In this document: piece after piece, positions 33,985 to 45,981 of the stretch
Layout: each line of letters begins with the position of its first letter
How positions within the stretch are numbered: position 1 is the first letter of the stretch
Source: Symmetrospora coprosmae
Lineage: Eukaryota > Basidiomycota > Cystobasidiomycetes > Symmetrosporaceae
NCBI GenBank assembly: GCA_008802785.1
Contig: VUYT01000021.1
Span: forward strand, 1 to 64,000
Direction of reading: 5' to 3'
Length of the DNA: 64,000 nt
The notes under the pieces: model-generated
The model's input: only the letters and a program-made list of their open reading frames with translations
What the model was told of the DNA's origin: nothing
Databases searched by the model: none
Program-made: the position numbers and the translations under genes

Positions 33985-34653
33985 CTAGCCTGCGCGGCGG
34001 CGGTCGTGGGCTGGCATGATGGACGAAAGTCAGCCAAGTCGCAAGTGTGCCGCGTCGTGGCAAGTCTGTGGACTGACGATTGTATCGGAGGACTGCACGG
34101 CAGGGTTGGCGTTAGCGCATTTTCCACTGCATATAGTACAGCGACGCAGACGACTCACGCTTCTCGATGAGGTCGACGTGCGTGAGGACCATGCGTCTGT
34201 CGGGAGGGGATGGATGTGTCGAGTCAGCGCGGGTGCCGTCATGAGCAGCCCGGCCCGAACACACACCTGCAACACTGCGAGCAATCCGGAAAGCGAGTCG
34301 GTGGAGATACGCGTCAGTATCGAGGCCATCCCAACGTCGGGGTGAAGCTTCGGACACACGTATCGCTTCAGCCCGAGGGCGTCGAGAGCCTCCCCCTCTG
34401 CCATGCCATTCTCGAGAAGGCCGAGGTAGGCTTCCCACTTGTTGCCAGTCTGTATGCGTATGAGCATGTCAGTGTCAGTGCTGCATCCCTCTGTGGATCC
34501 GTATCTGCAGTCAGTACGCTCCCACCCACCACGCTTCCGCAGCTGAAGCACCTGACGGGGACTGCCAGTGCGCGCAGCACATCCGGGAGCAGGCTCAGCA
34601 CGGCGACGGTGTCATGACTGATATGCAGTGCATTCGCCGCGCTCACTGATCAT
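33985..34653 (-). CDS. RPB10: RNA polymerases I/II/III shared subunit RPABC5 (Rpb10)
   Basis: Seven exons (34647-34653, 34530-34561, 34360-34449, 34267-34274, 34159-34196, 34078-34092, 33985-34010) give 71 residues; yeast Rpb10 has 70. Rpb10 is a zinc-binding subunit shared by all three nuclear polymerases. The protein reads [20 protein letters not shown], then [29 protein letters not shown] and RYNPHDRRRAG. The four zinc ligands are the CxxC near the start and the CC pair. The CC pair comes from an 8-nt exon (TGTTGCAG) flanked by CGCAG and GTGTGT; skipping it breaks the frame. The first coding exon is 7 nt and another is 15 nt. Every junction has GT/AG ends and correct phase, and the family match covers the whole length, so the model is strong despite the tiny exons. 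Confidence 0.9.
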
Positions 34654-34822
34654 CCTTCTTCTCTCCCTCCGTATCTATCTGTTGGTGCTGAACAGTGGGG
34701 GATGCCGCCCCATGGTTGCACTGCAAAAACGAGGAAGGACCCCTCGGTGGCAAAATACGGCATGGAGGACGACAACGCCTCTCTGCTCTTGCCAACACAC
34801 ACATATCAGCGACATACACACA

Positions 34823-36698
34823 ATGGAGGGCATCGCATTCACCGCACCAGCCAGCACGTCGGCCTCGCAGCAGGCCTACATCCTCTGCGCCGACTGCGGG
34901 ACTCCAATTGCGCCTAACAGCGCCAACCGATGCGTCAACTGCCTGCGCAACAGCGTCGACATCACGGCGTCCATCCCCAAACAGAGCACAATCTCATTCT
35001 GCAGGAACTGCGACAGGTGGCTCGCACCCCCGCAGGCATGGCTCATCGCCGAGCTCGAGAGCAGAGAGCTCCTCGCAATCTGCCTCAGGAAATTGAAAGG
35101 ATTGAAGGAGGTCAGGCTCGTCGACGCGGGCTTCGTATGGACAGAACCGCACAGCAAGAGGTTGCGCGTAAAGCTCACCGTGCAGAAAGAGGTGGGGCGC
35201 GCAAGCGAGCGATATCTTGTCGAAATCCCCGAGTGGCGGCGACGGCGGCGAAGATTTACGTAGGGATGCCACGGAGCTGACTCTGCTCTTCACACTACCT
35301 TCCCGCTACAGGTCTTCTCGTCTACTGTCCTGCAGCAAGTCTTTGAGATCGAGTTCGTCGTCACCTACACGCAATGCCCGGACTGCACAAAGCTCGCAGC
35401 GAAAAACACCTGGCGCGCCATCGTACAGGTCCGACAGAAGGTCGACCACAAGCGAACCTTCCTCTACCTCGAGCAGCTCATTCTCAAGCACGGCGCAGAC
35501 AAGGACACCATCAGCATTTCAGAAAAGAAGGATGGGCTCGACTTTTTCTACGCGGGGAAGCAGCACGCAAACAAGATGTGCGACTTCCTGTCGGCCGTAG
35601 CGCCTGTCCGGTGGGTCCCTGCTCCTCCACTTACTGGCTCTCCGCGGCGGCAGCGAGCTCATCGTTCCCATTTCCACGTTCACCAGAATGAAAACATCCG
35701 AGCAGCTCATCTCGCTCGACACGCAAAACTCGACGACAAACTACAAGACGACGTACAGTGTCGAAATCATCCCCATCTGCAAAGACGACCTCGTGTGCCT
35801 CCCGCGTAAACTGTCGCAGTCCATGTCGAGCATCTCGCAGCTGTGCGTGTGCACGCGCGTGGGCAACAGCCTGCACTTTGTCGACCCGGCGACGCTGCAG
35901 TCTGCCGAGCTGTCATCATCCGTGTACTGGCGGCAGCCGTTCAACCCCCTCGCGGCCATCAACCACACGGTCGAGTTTGTCGTCCTCGACATTGAGCCTA
36001 CGGCCTTCCCGCCCGTCACGAGCAACAAGGGCCGCTTCCTCCTCGCCGATGCCCAGGTCGCGCCCACAAGCGGGACGCTCGACCCGGACACCATCTACCA
36101 CACGCGCACGCACCTCGGTGCGGTCCTCAAGCCGGGGGACACGGTCCTCGGCTACCACCTTGCAACGGCCAACTTCAACGACCCCAATTGGGAGAGCCTC
36201 AACTCGGACCGCACGCCGCAGGTCGTCCTCGTCCGCAAGACGTACCCGCAGCGACGCAAGAAGGGCGGTGCCAACTCGGCAAAGAAGCGCAACTGGCGCT
36301 TGAAGTCCATGGCAAAGGAGGCCGGCGAAGACACCATGGGCCTCGGGCGCGACCGCCCAGATCCGGGAGCGAAGAAGGGAGGACGAGGGCAGGCGCCCGG
36401 TGCGCATGCAGAGAACGCGCGCGCCGAAGCAGATTACGAGATGTTCCTGCGCGATCTCGAGGAGGACGAGGACATGCGCGCGGCCATCAACCTCTACAAG
36501 AAGGAGAAGGAGAGGAAGGCCGCGAACGGCGAAGGCGTTGACGACATGGACACGGAGAGCGTCGCAGACACCAGCTTCACGGGCGACGACGAGGACGAGG
36601 ACTACCCGCGCATCAGGGCAGACGAGCTCCTCACGGAAGAGATGGAGAAGCAGATGCAGAAGCTCAACATGGTTGAGGAGGATGCGGAAGACGAGTGA
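34823..36698 (+). CDS. NMD3: 60S ribosomal export adaptor Nmd3
   Basis: Three exons (34823-35191, 35312-35610, 35687-36698) give 559 residues. Nmd3 binds the late pre-60S subunit and carries a leucine-rich export signal for Crm1. The N-terminal zinc-finger region shows CADCG, CVNC, FCRNCDRWL and later TQCPDCT, the paired CxxC motifs of the family. It continues with LRVKLTVQKEVFSSTVLQQ and VFEIEFVV, which cross the first intron as in other Nmd3 genes. KTSEQLISLDTQNSTTNYK and KDDLVCLPRKLSQSM are family blocks. The C-terminus is acidic and Lys-rich, as expected for the region with nuclear import and export signals (for example LTEEMEKQMQKLNMVEED). It shares a 169-base intergenic space with RPB10. 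Confidence 0.95.
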
Positions 36699-36954
36699 TC
36701 AGTCAGTCTGTTTGTTGTGCTGATGCCGCTGCCTGTTATTCGCTGCCGAGCGCTAGATGCCAGTTCGAAATGCCAGAGCTTGCTCACACAATGACAACAA
36801 CGATAGACTGAATGACTGACGCATCGACTGATTGAGGGGAGGTCCGCAAACACAGGATTGAGCGCCCCATTACTGCACTACCGCGGCCGATATGATATGA
36901 AAAGGAGGGTATGGCGACTGCAGGAACTGAAAGGCGAAGCAACTTCTGCACAGA

Positions 36955-39900
36955 TTAGATAAGCCGAGTGAGAGTCGCCGAGGAGGGCAGTGTGTCGTCC
37001 TTCCACGGCCTTTGGCTGAATGTGGCCTGCATGGGCGTCGGCGGCAAGGAAGACGAGGGGGTGTTGTCGTTATCGGCAAAGCCAAAGCCCGAGCTGGTGG
37101 TTCTCGCATGCCGCTGCTTGTTGACATCCCTCGCCACATCCGGACTGGGCGTCCCAGCCGAGAGCCCGCTCGAGCTCCCTTCTTCAATGGGTGAGAAGGG
37201 CGTCGAGCCGAGTCGGAAGTGAGTGGCGTGAGATAGCGGCATGGTCGAGCTCTGGTAGCTCTGCAAATAGCCCGGCGAGCGAGCCATGGGGCGATCTCTC
37301 GCACCATCCGCACTTCCGGGTGAAGGGAGGTAGGGCGAGGTCGCCGAGGAGGAAGAGCCGCTCATGCTCGCCGTGTCGAGATGCAGCTGCGGCAGCGCAA
37401 GGCTGGGCGCCAGCTTGGCTGCTCGAACCTCGTTCCTGAACCGCCTCGAGCGGGCGATGCTGCTGTTCTGCGAGGCAGAAGCCCCCGAGACGCTGCTCCG
37501 TAATGTCGAATGCGTCGCGGAGCGGGGCATGCTCGGCGAACTCGACAACGACAGCGCGTGCCCAAAGTTGCCGAGGGGGTACAGCTGACCGCCTGAAGAG
37601 TCCGTATCAACGGACGAGACGGACAAAAGCGAGAGGGTGGACTTGGGTCGACTGCCCGTGTAGGTGAGTGTGCGTCCGCCAGCCGCCAGCGCGGGTTGAC
37701 AAGACGCTGACTCCGTCTGAACGCCAAATTCCGATGAGATGCCAGCATCCTCGGACTCGTGCACCCGCGGCGGACTGCCGAGAGCGTTCGCCGCGGACTC
37801 GGACGCTCGACGAGGTCGCCTAATAGCAGCGGGCGCTGCTGACTGACCATTCGACACGCTCTGCGAGTTGGCAATCCGCTCGGCGACGAGCTCGGCCACT
37901 GTCTTCGGACCGTCTGCTGACTCGACCAGGGACGCTATCGTCGGAGTGTCAGCATAAGAGCTGCTGTCTCTCGCGGAGTCGCACTCACTGGCAGATGTCA
38001 TGCTCGACAGCCTCTTCCTGCCCCACTCAAGCCAGCCAATGTCGGACGAGGACCGTTCAAGGTCAAAGCTGCTCCGCTCGCTGGCTGAGCGCTCCATGTG
38101 TCGACCAAGCGCCGGACTGGCTGGTGAGTCTGGCCTGGGCGAAGAAGTATGGTCGCTAGCCGGGACTGGCGAGGCTGGCGTATGTCCAGGCACTCTGGCC
38201 GTCGAATACCGCAGCGGAGCCCACCAATCGACGCTGCCACGTCTCCCCTTCCCGCCATCGCTGCCTGACCGAGCAAGATCTGCTGAAGTCCTGCTAGCAG
38301 CGTTTGTCGCACCTCGGACAACGCTGCTATGCGTGTACGGCGTGGTCTGCGACCTCTCGAGCGGGATCCGCGTGGGTTGACTCGCAGGTTCGCCTGACGG
38401 TGGAGGCTGTCCGCTGTTACCGTCTAAATCCTGCGAAATGTGGAAAGACCGCGTTGGCGGTCGCATAGGCTGAGGTCGGAGGATCTGCGGACGAATCTGC
38501 AGCTCGGTCGAGGCGAGGCTGTACGAAGACGATGATCGATTGCGCGAGTGTGACAGCAGAGACATGTCTGGCCGCCCACTGTGCCCGTGCCCGCTGCTGT
38601 GCCCGTCATCCGTGCTCGTCCGCCCGTCCCGCTTCGGCGCAGCAGGCGGCCCCATGGCTGCATTGTCCTCTTCTTCGCTCGTGATGGTCGAGATGATGGA
38701 GGACGGGCGACCGCTCGTCTGCTGATACGTCACGATACGCGTTGCAGGCAGACTGCTAATGGTCCTCTGGTGGCGTATTCCAGCATGCAAGCCTGCAACG
38801 GGCGACCTCGACAATGGCCTAAGCGTGTCGGCAGGCAGGGATTGGATGGATGCGCGTCTGGACCGCATCTGGATGCTGTCGTGGCTGTGCGAGCGCTGAT
38901 ACGTCGGCTGTGATGGAGAGTGCGCGGTGGGAGATAGGCTGCGACTTGGCGGTGCATTGACCACCAGGTCGAGCGGATCTGTCTGCAAGAATGCGATTGC
39001 TGCTTCGAATTGCACAACAGCCCAGCTGGAGAGACGATGCGTGAGTCGACCGAATAAGCGCAGGAGGAAAAACGCAACCCACTCAATATCACCACGCGAA
39101 TGCTCCGACAGCCTGAAACAGCTGGTGTAGTACAGCAGAGACGGTAGGTTGGACGCCCCTGCCTTGATCATGGTCCAAGCGAGGAGAGGGATGAGATCGT
39201 CTGGCGCCAGGCCTCTCCCATCGTGAATACTGTCGTCCGCTGTCAGTCGCTGCTGGACGTGCTGCTCCGCCGCGCCGACGAGCTCGTCAATGACGCGGCG
39301 CAGCAGGCTCGCACAGTCGAGCGGAGTCCGTGCTTCTAGCAGCGCAATGACAGTCGAGGCCGAGTCTGTCGTCTCACTGATGGTCTGCACGAGCTTTTTG
39401 TACGTCTGCGGCGACATCTTGTCCCACAGCTCCTGCTTGACGCATTCGCTTCCCGAGAGTTCCGCCATGGCTTCCGCTGCCGCAGTAAAAACGACCCCGG
39501 TCATAGCGGGTATGCCAAAGTCGTCCAGACTGGGATTGGCAGAGCGGTATGTGCTGACGAACTGTTCGAGTGTCGAATCCTCCCGAGTCAGTGCAGGCTT
39601 GATGGATCGCTCGTACAAAGCGTCATGAAGGAATGCCATGATGACGCTGAGAGGGCGGGCATTAGCCGGGATACAGACGTGTAGAGCGCGAGAAGAACCC
39701 ACTTCTCGAATGTCTCCTGCAGTCGCTCGCTCTGGCCTGAGCTGAGATCTGTCGCATCTTGCAGCGGCGTCCACACAACATCGAGGATTTCCGTGCGCAG
39801 GCGCTGCACCGTATACCGCTCGTACCCTCGAACGAGCTGGAACGTCTCGCAAAAATCCCGCGCAAGCCGGATCATCGTCCGCAGAGCCTGCTCGAACGTG

Positions 39901-42900
39901 CCAGCAAGGAAAGCGAGGTGCCGCGGCGGCTCCATGAGATGCACAATGTCGCTGTAGGCAGTGCTGTATCAGATAAGCGTCTCCAGCTCGGCAAAGGCCG
40001 GGACGTACCTCGGAAAGTCCCTGGGAGCCAGCTGTGAGACTGACGAAGCATTACCATGCTTGTATCGGAGCGCATTGGATGACCGCCGGCTGATCTTCGA
40101 GGATACGGTACTGTTTTGCCGGCTTGGTGCGTCCGAGGCTGCTCCCGTCGAGGAAGAATTGGCCATTGCCGATGACGAGGGTGTCCCTAGCCCAGTGCCG
40201 GACATTGAATGTCTGCTCTTGGACGCACACAGGTTGTGTGTGGATCTCCGGGCAACGTGACTGTGCCGAGATGGCGCGCCAGCCACCGAGTGTCGCAGTG
40301 CCATCGTCGGAGACGCAACAACGGCCGACTGGGTGTATCCCGGCCACTCGATGACGTACCCGTCTACGCGGATGATGCGAACCTTGTCGATGACGAGCTG
40401 TGCTTGCGCTTCTTTTGGGACGGCGAGCTGCTGGTGGTATGTCGAGGCTGTCGACGCAGCGGCTGACCGGCTGTGCGACGCAGTCTGCATAGCCGCGGGC
40501 GTCGGGGGAGCCGACTCGACAACTCTCCCCGCGAGCGGCGCGGGCTGAAAGTGCGAGGCGAGTGGAGCATCGCGCTTGACGCCCGCCCCGCCCAACCACT
40601 TTGGGACGCCTCGAAGACGGAGCTTCGAATCTTTCTTTTTGACCGTCTTTGCGCCCTGGCTGCCCGCTGCGCTGTTCAGGCTGCCCGAGGAGACCGTGTT
40701 CAGCGCGTGTAAGCGTGTCGCCGGTACAGCCTGGTCTTCCGAGCCAGGAGGGGACGGCAACGCAGATGGCGCGGACGTGGCAGCCTGCGGTAGGACGGGA
40801 GCAGCCTTTCGACGCCGGTATACGGGCGTCTCACCAACAATCCTGACCCGACGACTCGGGGAGAGTGGCATGCGCGACATGGATGGCTGGACGGAATCGA
40901 GGGTGGGGAAGCTGATGCCTGTGTTTTTGGGGTCACTGTTCGGAGGGTGCATCTGGACAGAGCCGGACGCGGACCTAACTGCTATCGTCGGCTGCAGCGG
41001 TGGAGAGATGGGCGGTGTGATGGGGAAATTGGAGGACTCGGCGGACGAGGTCGGGGAGGACGAAACGAAGAGGTGTGGCGGAAGGGCTGACCCGTGCCCG
41101 TGGCTTAGACCACCTGTGGAACTCGACGACTCGTTCGTGTCGAGCGTGTCACTCCTTCTGAGCGTCTGCCCCGCTGCGCCCATTCCCAGCGAGACAGAGC
41201 GGCGGTCCATGCCCTGGGAGGAGGCCGCCAGTCCGCCTGGCAATGCAGCGGCCGACGACGAGTGTCTCAGCCTCCTTCCCGATTCGCCATCCCACTCATC
41301 GTCTGAAAAGATCGACAGCTCGACCTCCCCTCTCTCCTGGTTGACCCTAGCGCGCAGACAGCGCCCGTCGCTCGTCCGCCCAGATCCGACAAAGACATCA
41401 GGAGATCCGGCCTGCTGCCTGAGCGCGTGCATGGCTGTGTATCTCTCCCATTCGAGCGGGTCTGCAAGACTCGTAAGAAGGTTGAAGCCGGTGCTGTTCC
41501 TGTCCGCGGCCGTATACTGCGCGGGCAGGGCAAAGCGAGGAGGGACCAGGACGAGGCGACTTGCCTCCCAGGCTTTCTTGACGTACGGCGAGGCTGAAGT
41601 GGACAGCGTCGAGTAGAGAGGGTGACTGTCGTTGTCGTCTTCCTCTTCTTCGGCGCTGGTGCCGCTACCGATCGACGTATCGTCCTCGTCGCTGCCGAGC
41701 AGGTCCAGCTCGCTGAAACGACCACGAGGCTGTAGCTCCCCACGACGAGCAAGATATGCCGGGGCGTACTCTCCTTCGTCCTCGCTGTCGAAGTCGATGA
41801 GGTCTCTCGAGCCGCCGCTCGCCCGGCTCACCGTCGCAGAAGCGTGCTGTGCTCTGATTGACGGCAGGCCTGCTGCCATCGGATCAGGATAGACCGCCTG
41901 TGTCGGCGAGAAAGGCGATATTGGACGCTGTGGCAGATGCACCTCCTGCGTGAGATGCAAGCTATCAGGTCGCCGTAGGGAAGGAATCAAAGGGGGATCT
42001 GAGAGCTTGTGCGGCGGTACCGGTGCATCCTCCGCTTCTTCCTGTGCGTCTTGCGGCGGTAGGGGCAGCGGTCCACGCTTGTGCGTCGCCGAAGCGTCCC
42101 TGTACTTGACCGTCCCTTGCGCAAAGACGGGCTCTTCCAGCTGGATGGGGCTCATTGGCAGGGTGGCTAGTGGAGGCGATGGCGTCGCAACCTCCTCGTG
42201 CCCTGCATCGTTCAGAGTGGACGAGATGGACTGGCTCGAGTCGCTGCGGACGGCCGCATGCGGCAAGGAGCTGTACATCTGCGCTCGCGGGTAGTCTTGC
42301 AAGGTGGCCTCGAGGCGCTGTACGCTAGGGAGCATTGATGCCAGAGAGCTCGGGGGTGATGCAGGCATGACCGGGAGGGGCAAGGGGCGACTGCGAGATA
42401 CCGCCTGGCCAACACGATGCTCTGTCTGATACGGAGGCGGGGTGAAGACGGGGGTCGGCGCATTCGAGAGGACCGGAGTGGACGGCAGGGTCGCCGAGGC
42501 GGACAGCGGCGAAAGGGGTGAGTCGGCGGGTTCAGCCAGGGAGGAGTGAGCCAATCGATGCGCTAGCGATGTGGCTGCCGATGCTGCCAGACGGCGGGCA
42601 ATGCATACGGGATCGCGTCAGCAGATGTGGTCCCTGATGCGCACGTGCCTCCTGTGGCACAGCAGGTGGTGCACCCCGAAGCAGACTCACTCAGCTGGTG
42701 GTGTTCGTGATGCACAAGTCGCGCATGTAGCGATTGCATCTCGGGTAAGTTGTGATACTGAGTCGCTGAGCTACGACCTGCGTCCATCGCGGGACCCAAT
42801 GGCGCCAAGTGCTGCGCCCGGAGCCCAGGATGCCGCTCCCAGCCTGCAAAGAACGGGCTGGCGTGTCGTTCTGCAGCTATAGCAAGGTCGACATTGTCTG

Positions 42901-43078
42901 CGCACAGATTCTGACTGCTGTGGGTCGGCGTGAGCGATTCCAGGCTCGGTGAGGCTGACAGTGAGGTCGCATTTCTTGGCTCGAGGCTGAGGCGCATAGC
43001 GCGAATGGGAGAAGCGTCGGCGATAGATGCGCTCTCCTGCGTGACTAACGCGACCGCAGAAGGCGAGTGAGGCGCCAT
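36955..43078 (-). CDS. Very large VPS9-domain protein (Rab5-type GEF)
   Basis: Six exons (42691-43078, 40009-42562, 39679-39951, 39083-39646, 37989-39025, 36955-37934) join in phase to 1931 residues. The VPS9 domain spans the third to fifth exons: FCETFQLVRGYERYTVQRLR, FLHDALYERSIKPAL, LAPDDLIPLLAWTMIKAG, NLPSLLYYTSCFRL and DWAVVQFEAAIAFLQT. VPS9 domains switch on Rab5-type GTPases on early endosomes; the DD-LxPLL and Y segments are the catalytic face. The N-terminal 980 residues and the C-terminal 600 are Ser/Pro-rich and probably disordered, with many possible phosphorylation sites. Introns of 57 nt (39026-39082) and 54 nt (37935-37988) are multiples of three without stops; I removed them because their ends are canonical and the first would interrupt VPS9. 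Start at the first ATG in frame. Confidence 0.83.
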
Positions 43079-44007
43079 GATGGTCTTGCTATGGTCCAGG
43101 GTGAATGCCTCGCCGGTGATGAGTGGACGCTTTGTCGCAGCTGTCAGAAGTCGTGACGCGTTGAAAGGTCTGAGGGACCCGTCCGGACAGGCAGACTGCG
43201 ACCGGCGCTGTCTCTTCTCTTCTCCGTGCCGACTGCAGCTGGCTGTCGATGCTGCTATCCTGCTATCCTGCTGATGCTGAGCAGTATCCCCGCAGGTGTC
43301 CAGGCCGTTCAGACGGGACAAAGGCTGCCAGTGGTGTGGCGGTAAACAAAGGCGGCGACGGGGGCTGAGAGCCGCCAAGAGGGTAGGGGAGGATGGCTCA
43401 GATGGACATGTCCGTGATGATGCGCCTGAGCTCCATGCTCGCCTGTATGTGTAGGTGTGTATCGGTGTGTATGCGTTGCAGGAAGAAGGTGAATGCTACG
43501 TAGAGGCCTCGGTGGCGACTACTCGAGCGGCGCTCGCTCTCTCATCTCTCTTTCCTCCCGACAAACGCCAATCCATTGACGGATATCGTACAGCGAGCAC
43601 ACACGCACACACGAAGATGGCGTAGAAGGGAGCACCTATGGATGCATAGCAACGCGGGCAACTGCTATCCCGACATAGCTGGCACGGAGACCGCACGTGA
43701 GGGTCCGTTGTGCCCAGCGAGGATGTGCACAGACGCCGTGACCACCTTGAGACGCTGACGCTGATGCTGATCTCAAACATCGGGCCTTCGCTTCTCGTCC
43801 CATCTGTCCGTTTCCTCACCGTAAAACCAGCTTGGTCGCGCTTCCCGAGGTCCGTCATCTGCGCCTCAGTCGGCCGGACTCGCCCAAACGCTGGCCAGAA
43901 CTCGGAGGTCTCGCTCGAGAGAACCGAAAGTCTCGCAGTCGTCAACTTCCATACTCTGACTGGTCACGAGCCGCTGAAGCCTCCATCTATTCGCATAATC
44001 GGCGGTC
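43079..44007. other. Divergent intergenic region, 0.9 kb
   Basis: This is the longest gene-free stretch in the window, between the VPS9 protein and the Gly/Trp-rich protein. It should hold both promoters. A 149-codon open frame on the minus strand (43496-43945) has no recognisable domain. Imperfect GCTGATGCTGA and GACGCTGATGC repeats near 43,260 and 43,753 echo similar short runs near 3,430. Confidence 0.4.
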
Positions 44008-45981
44008 ATGGCGGGGCCTTCGCTGACAAAAGTCCAGGAGGCTGAGGAAAGGTGCGGTCAGCTTGAGCCCGTCTATAAGCCTCAGCATGCACAACTCACT
44101 GAGTGACAAACCTACAGACTCGCCGCCTTCAAGCGCGAAGTCAAAGAGATGCAGCAGCGGGACAGGTGAGCCCTGTCCAACTGACTTGAAGGGACCTGCT
44201 GATCCCATTTCAACACGCAGACACGCGTCCACATCTCCTCCGCACGCTCGTATACTCGGAGATGCCGGAGACGCCACTGCCGAAGCGCGCGCTGGGCCGT
44301 CAAGCTCCTCTCGCCCGCTGCTCCCGCCTCTCCGCGCCCACCCAACGTCATTCGCCTCGCCCCGCGAGCTGCAGGCCGTGGCCAAGCAGCGCGAAGCGGT
44401 CGTGTACGCGGAGTACCAGCTGGAGCGCGAAAAGATTGAGCGAGAGATACAGAGCGCGTACCAGCTCGAGCTGCAGAAGCTGCACCTGCAGGCAAAGACG
44501 ACCATGGTCGAGCAGCTCGATCGACGGCAGAGAGAGCGCGAGATGCGCGCAAGGGAGCACTTTGAGCTCGCGAGGAGGGGCATCAAGAGAGAGGACGTCA
44601 CTGTGGTGACTACGAGTTCTGTGCCGGGCCACAGTGAGTGTGATTCCTTTATTCGTGGCCGAGTGCTGATGAGGCTGTGCGAAACAGAAGTCAAAGAAGT
44701 CTGCGGGACCGTCACGGGCTCGTACATGATGCGGTGAGCGGCAGCGCTACCCTGCTGCAGACTCGCCAGACTGACGCATCTCCTCTAGCGAAATCTCCGA
44801 AGACGCCATGCCCGACGAGGCGCGCATCACGCTCTCTCTGGCCCGCGACGAGGCCTACGCGGACCTCATCTCTGAAGCGCAGAAGCTGCTCGCAAACGCC
44901 GTCGTGTCCTTTCGCTGGCAGAGCCGGACGATCGGGTACGAGACGACCGAGATGCTCGCGACGGGGACAGCGCTGCGCATCGAGCATGACGGACCACACG
45001 CGTGCCATGAATGCGGGTCCGTCAAGAAAGGCGGAAAGGGCGGTGACAATTCGGGCAAAGGCAAGGGCGGAAAGGGTAGCCATGACGGAGGGAACGCAAA
45101 GGGAAAGGGCAAGCAGAAGAATCACAATGACTATTCCGACGAGGATGAAGATGAGGATGATGAGTGGGCTAAAGAGGAGAAGAAGAACCAGAAAGGCGGG
45201 AAAGGCGGTGGAGGAGACAATAACGGCGGCGGGAAAGGCGGAGGGAAGGGCGGCAAAGGAGGCAACAATCTGTCGACTGTGGGTCCTTTCCTCACGAACG
45301 GCGAGCGAGATCGGCCCTGACCGTTAACCCCTTTCACCAGTCCCAACAACTCGTCAAGCTCCTCCTCGAAGCCAAGGTAAAGGAGGACAAGCGCACGCAG
45401 ACGCAGATGGTACGCGACCAGATCTTTGGCATGCTGGACGGCTTCTTTCAGGGGCAGAACCCGAGCTTCAACCCGTACTCGTCAGGGACGCTAGAGTCCG
45501 TATTTTTCCTTCCTTGCTGAATATTGTAGTATTGTGCTAACGCCAACCATTACTGCCGTCCTATCCTATTCCTAGGTGGCTCAACCAGGCAGAGCAGCAG
45601 CAGCGGGCCCGGGCGGGACCGAACAATGGTGGCGGCAACAAGGGCAATGATGGAGGGTGGGGCAACGACGCTGATAAGGGAAAGAAGGGAGGGAACTGGG
45701 AAGACGGCGCGAAGAAGGCGGACGCGGGGTGGGGCGATGCTGCGTCGGGTGAAGAAGCTCAGCCATCGGCAAACCCGGCAGTTCAGAAGCAAGCGGGCAA
45801 GCAGAAGGGTAAGCAGGCTGCTGCAGTCCAGTCACAGGTTCAGACGAAAGACCAGCCGCAGCAGCCACAGCAGCAGGGCAAGAAGGGAAAGGAGAAGCAG
45901 GCAGCCCCCGCCAAAGAGAAGGACAGGGACAAGACTGTCAGCTGGGGCGCGGACAAGCAGGCAGGTAGCGCTGCGACATGA
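44008..45981 (+). CDS. Coiled-coil plus Gly/Lys- and Trp-rich protein of unknown function
   Basis: Seven exons (44008-44051, 44118-44165, 44221-44633, 44688-44733, 44789-45278, 45341-45495, 45576-45981) give 533 residues. The start MAGPSLTKVQEAEERLAAF and the stretch YAEYQLEREKIEREIQSAY form coiled coils. A middle domain (SEDAMPDEARITLSLARDE, then VVSFRWQSRTIGYET) may be globular. Then come Gly/Lys-rich repeats (GGKGGDNSGKGKGGKGS) and a C-terminal part with Trp in GW/WG settings (GGWGN, GNWED, AGWGD, SWGAD). The frame meets TGA at 45979-45981, yet the same frame stays open to 46221 with the same composition (AAWGAA, SGWGAS, AWGGQ, DGWV). The real C-terminus may therefore be longer; see findings. 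I do not recognise the family. Confidence 0.68.

Noticed and set aside
40576-41616. Open frame of 346 codons on the plus strand inside the VPS9 gene
   Set aside because: It is antisense to the low-complexity Ser-rich exon, and its composition mirrors that exon.
43496-43945. 149-codon minus-strand frame in the large intergenic gap
   Set aside because: There is no domain, no splice partners and no paralogue in the window; it is probably chance.
44712-45125. Minus-strand frame opposite the Gly/Lys-rich exon
   Set aside because: It is a Pro/Phe-rich shadow of Gly/Lys repeats, with no independent support.
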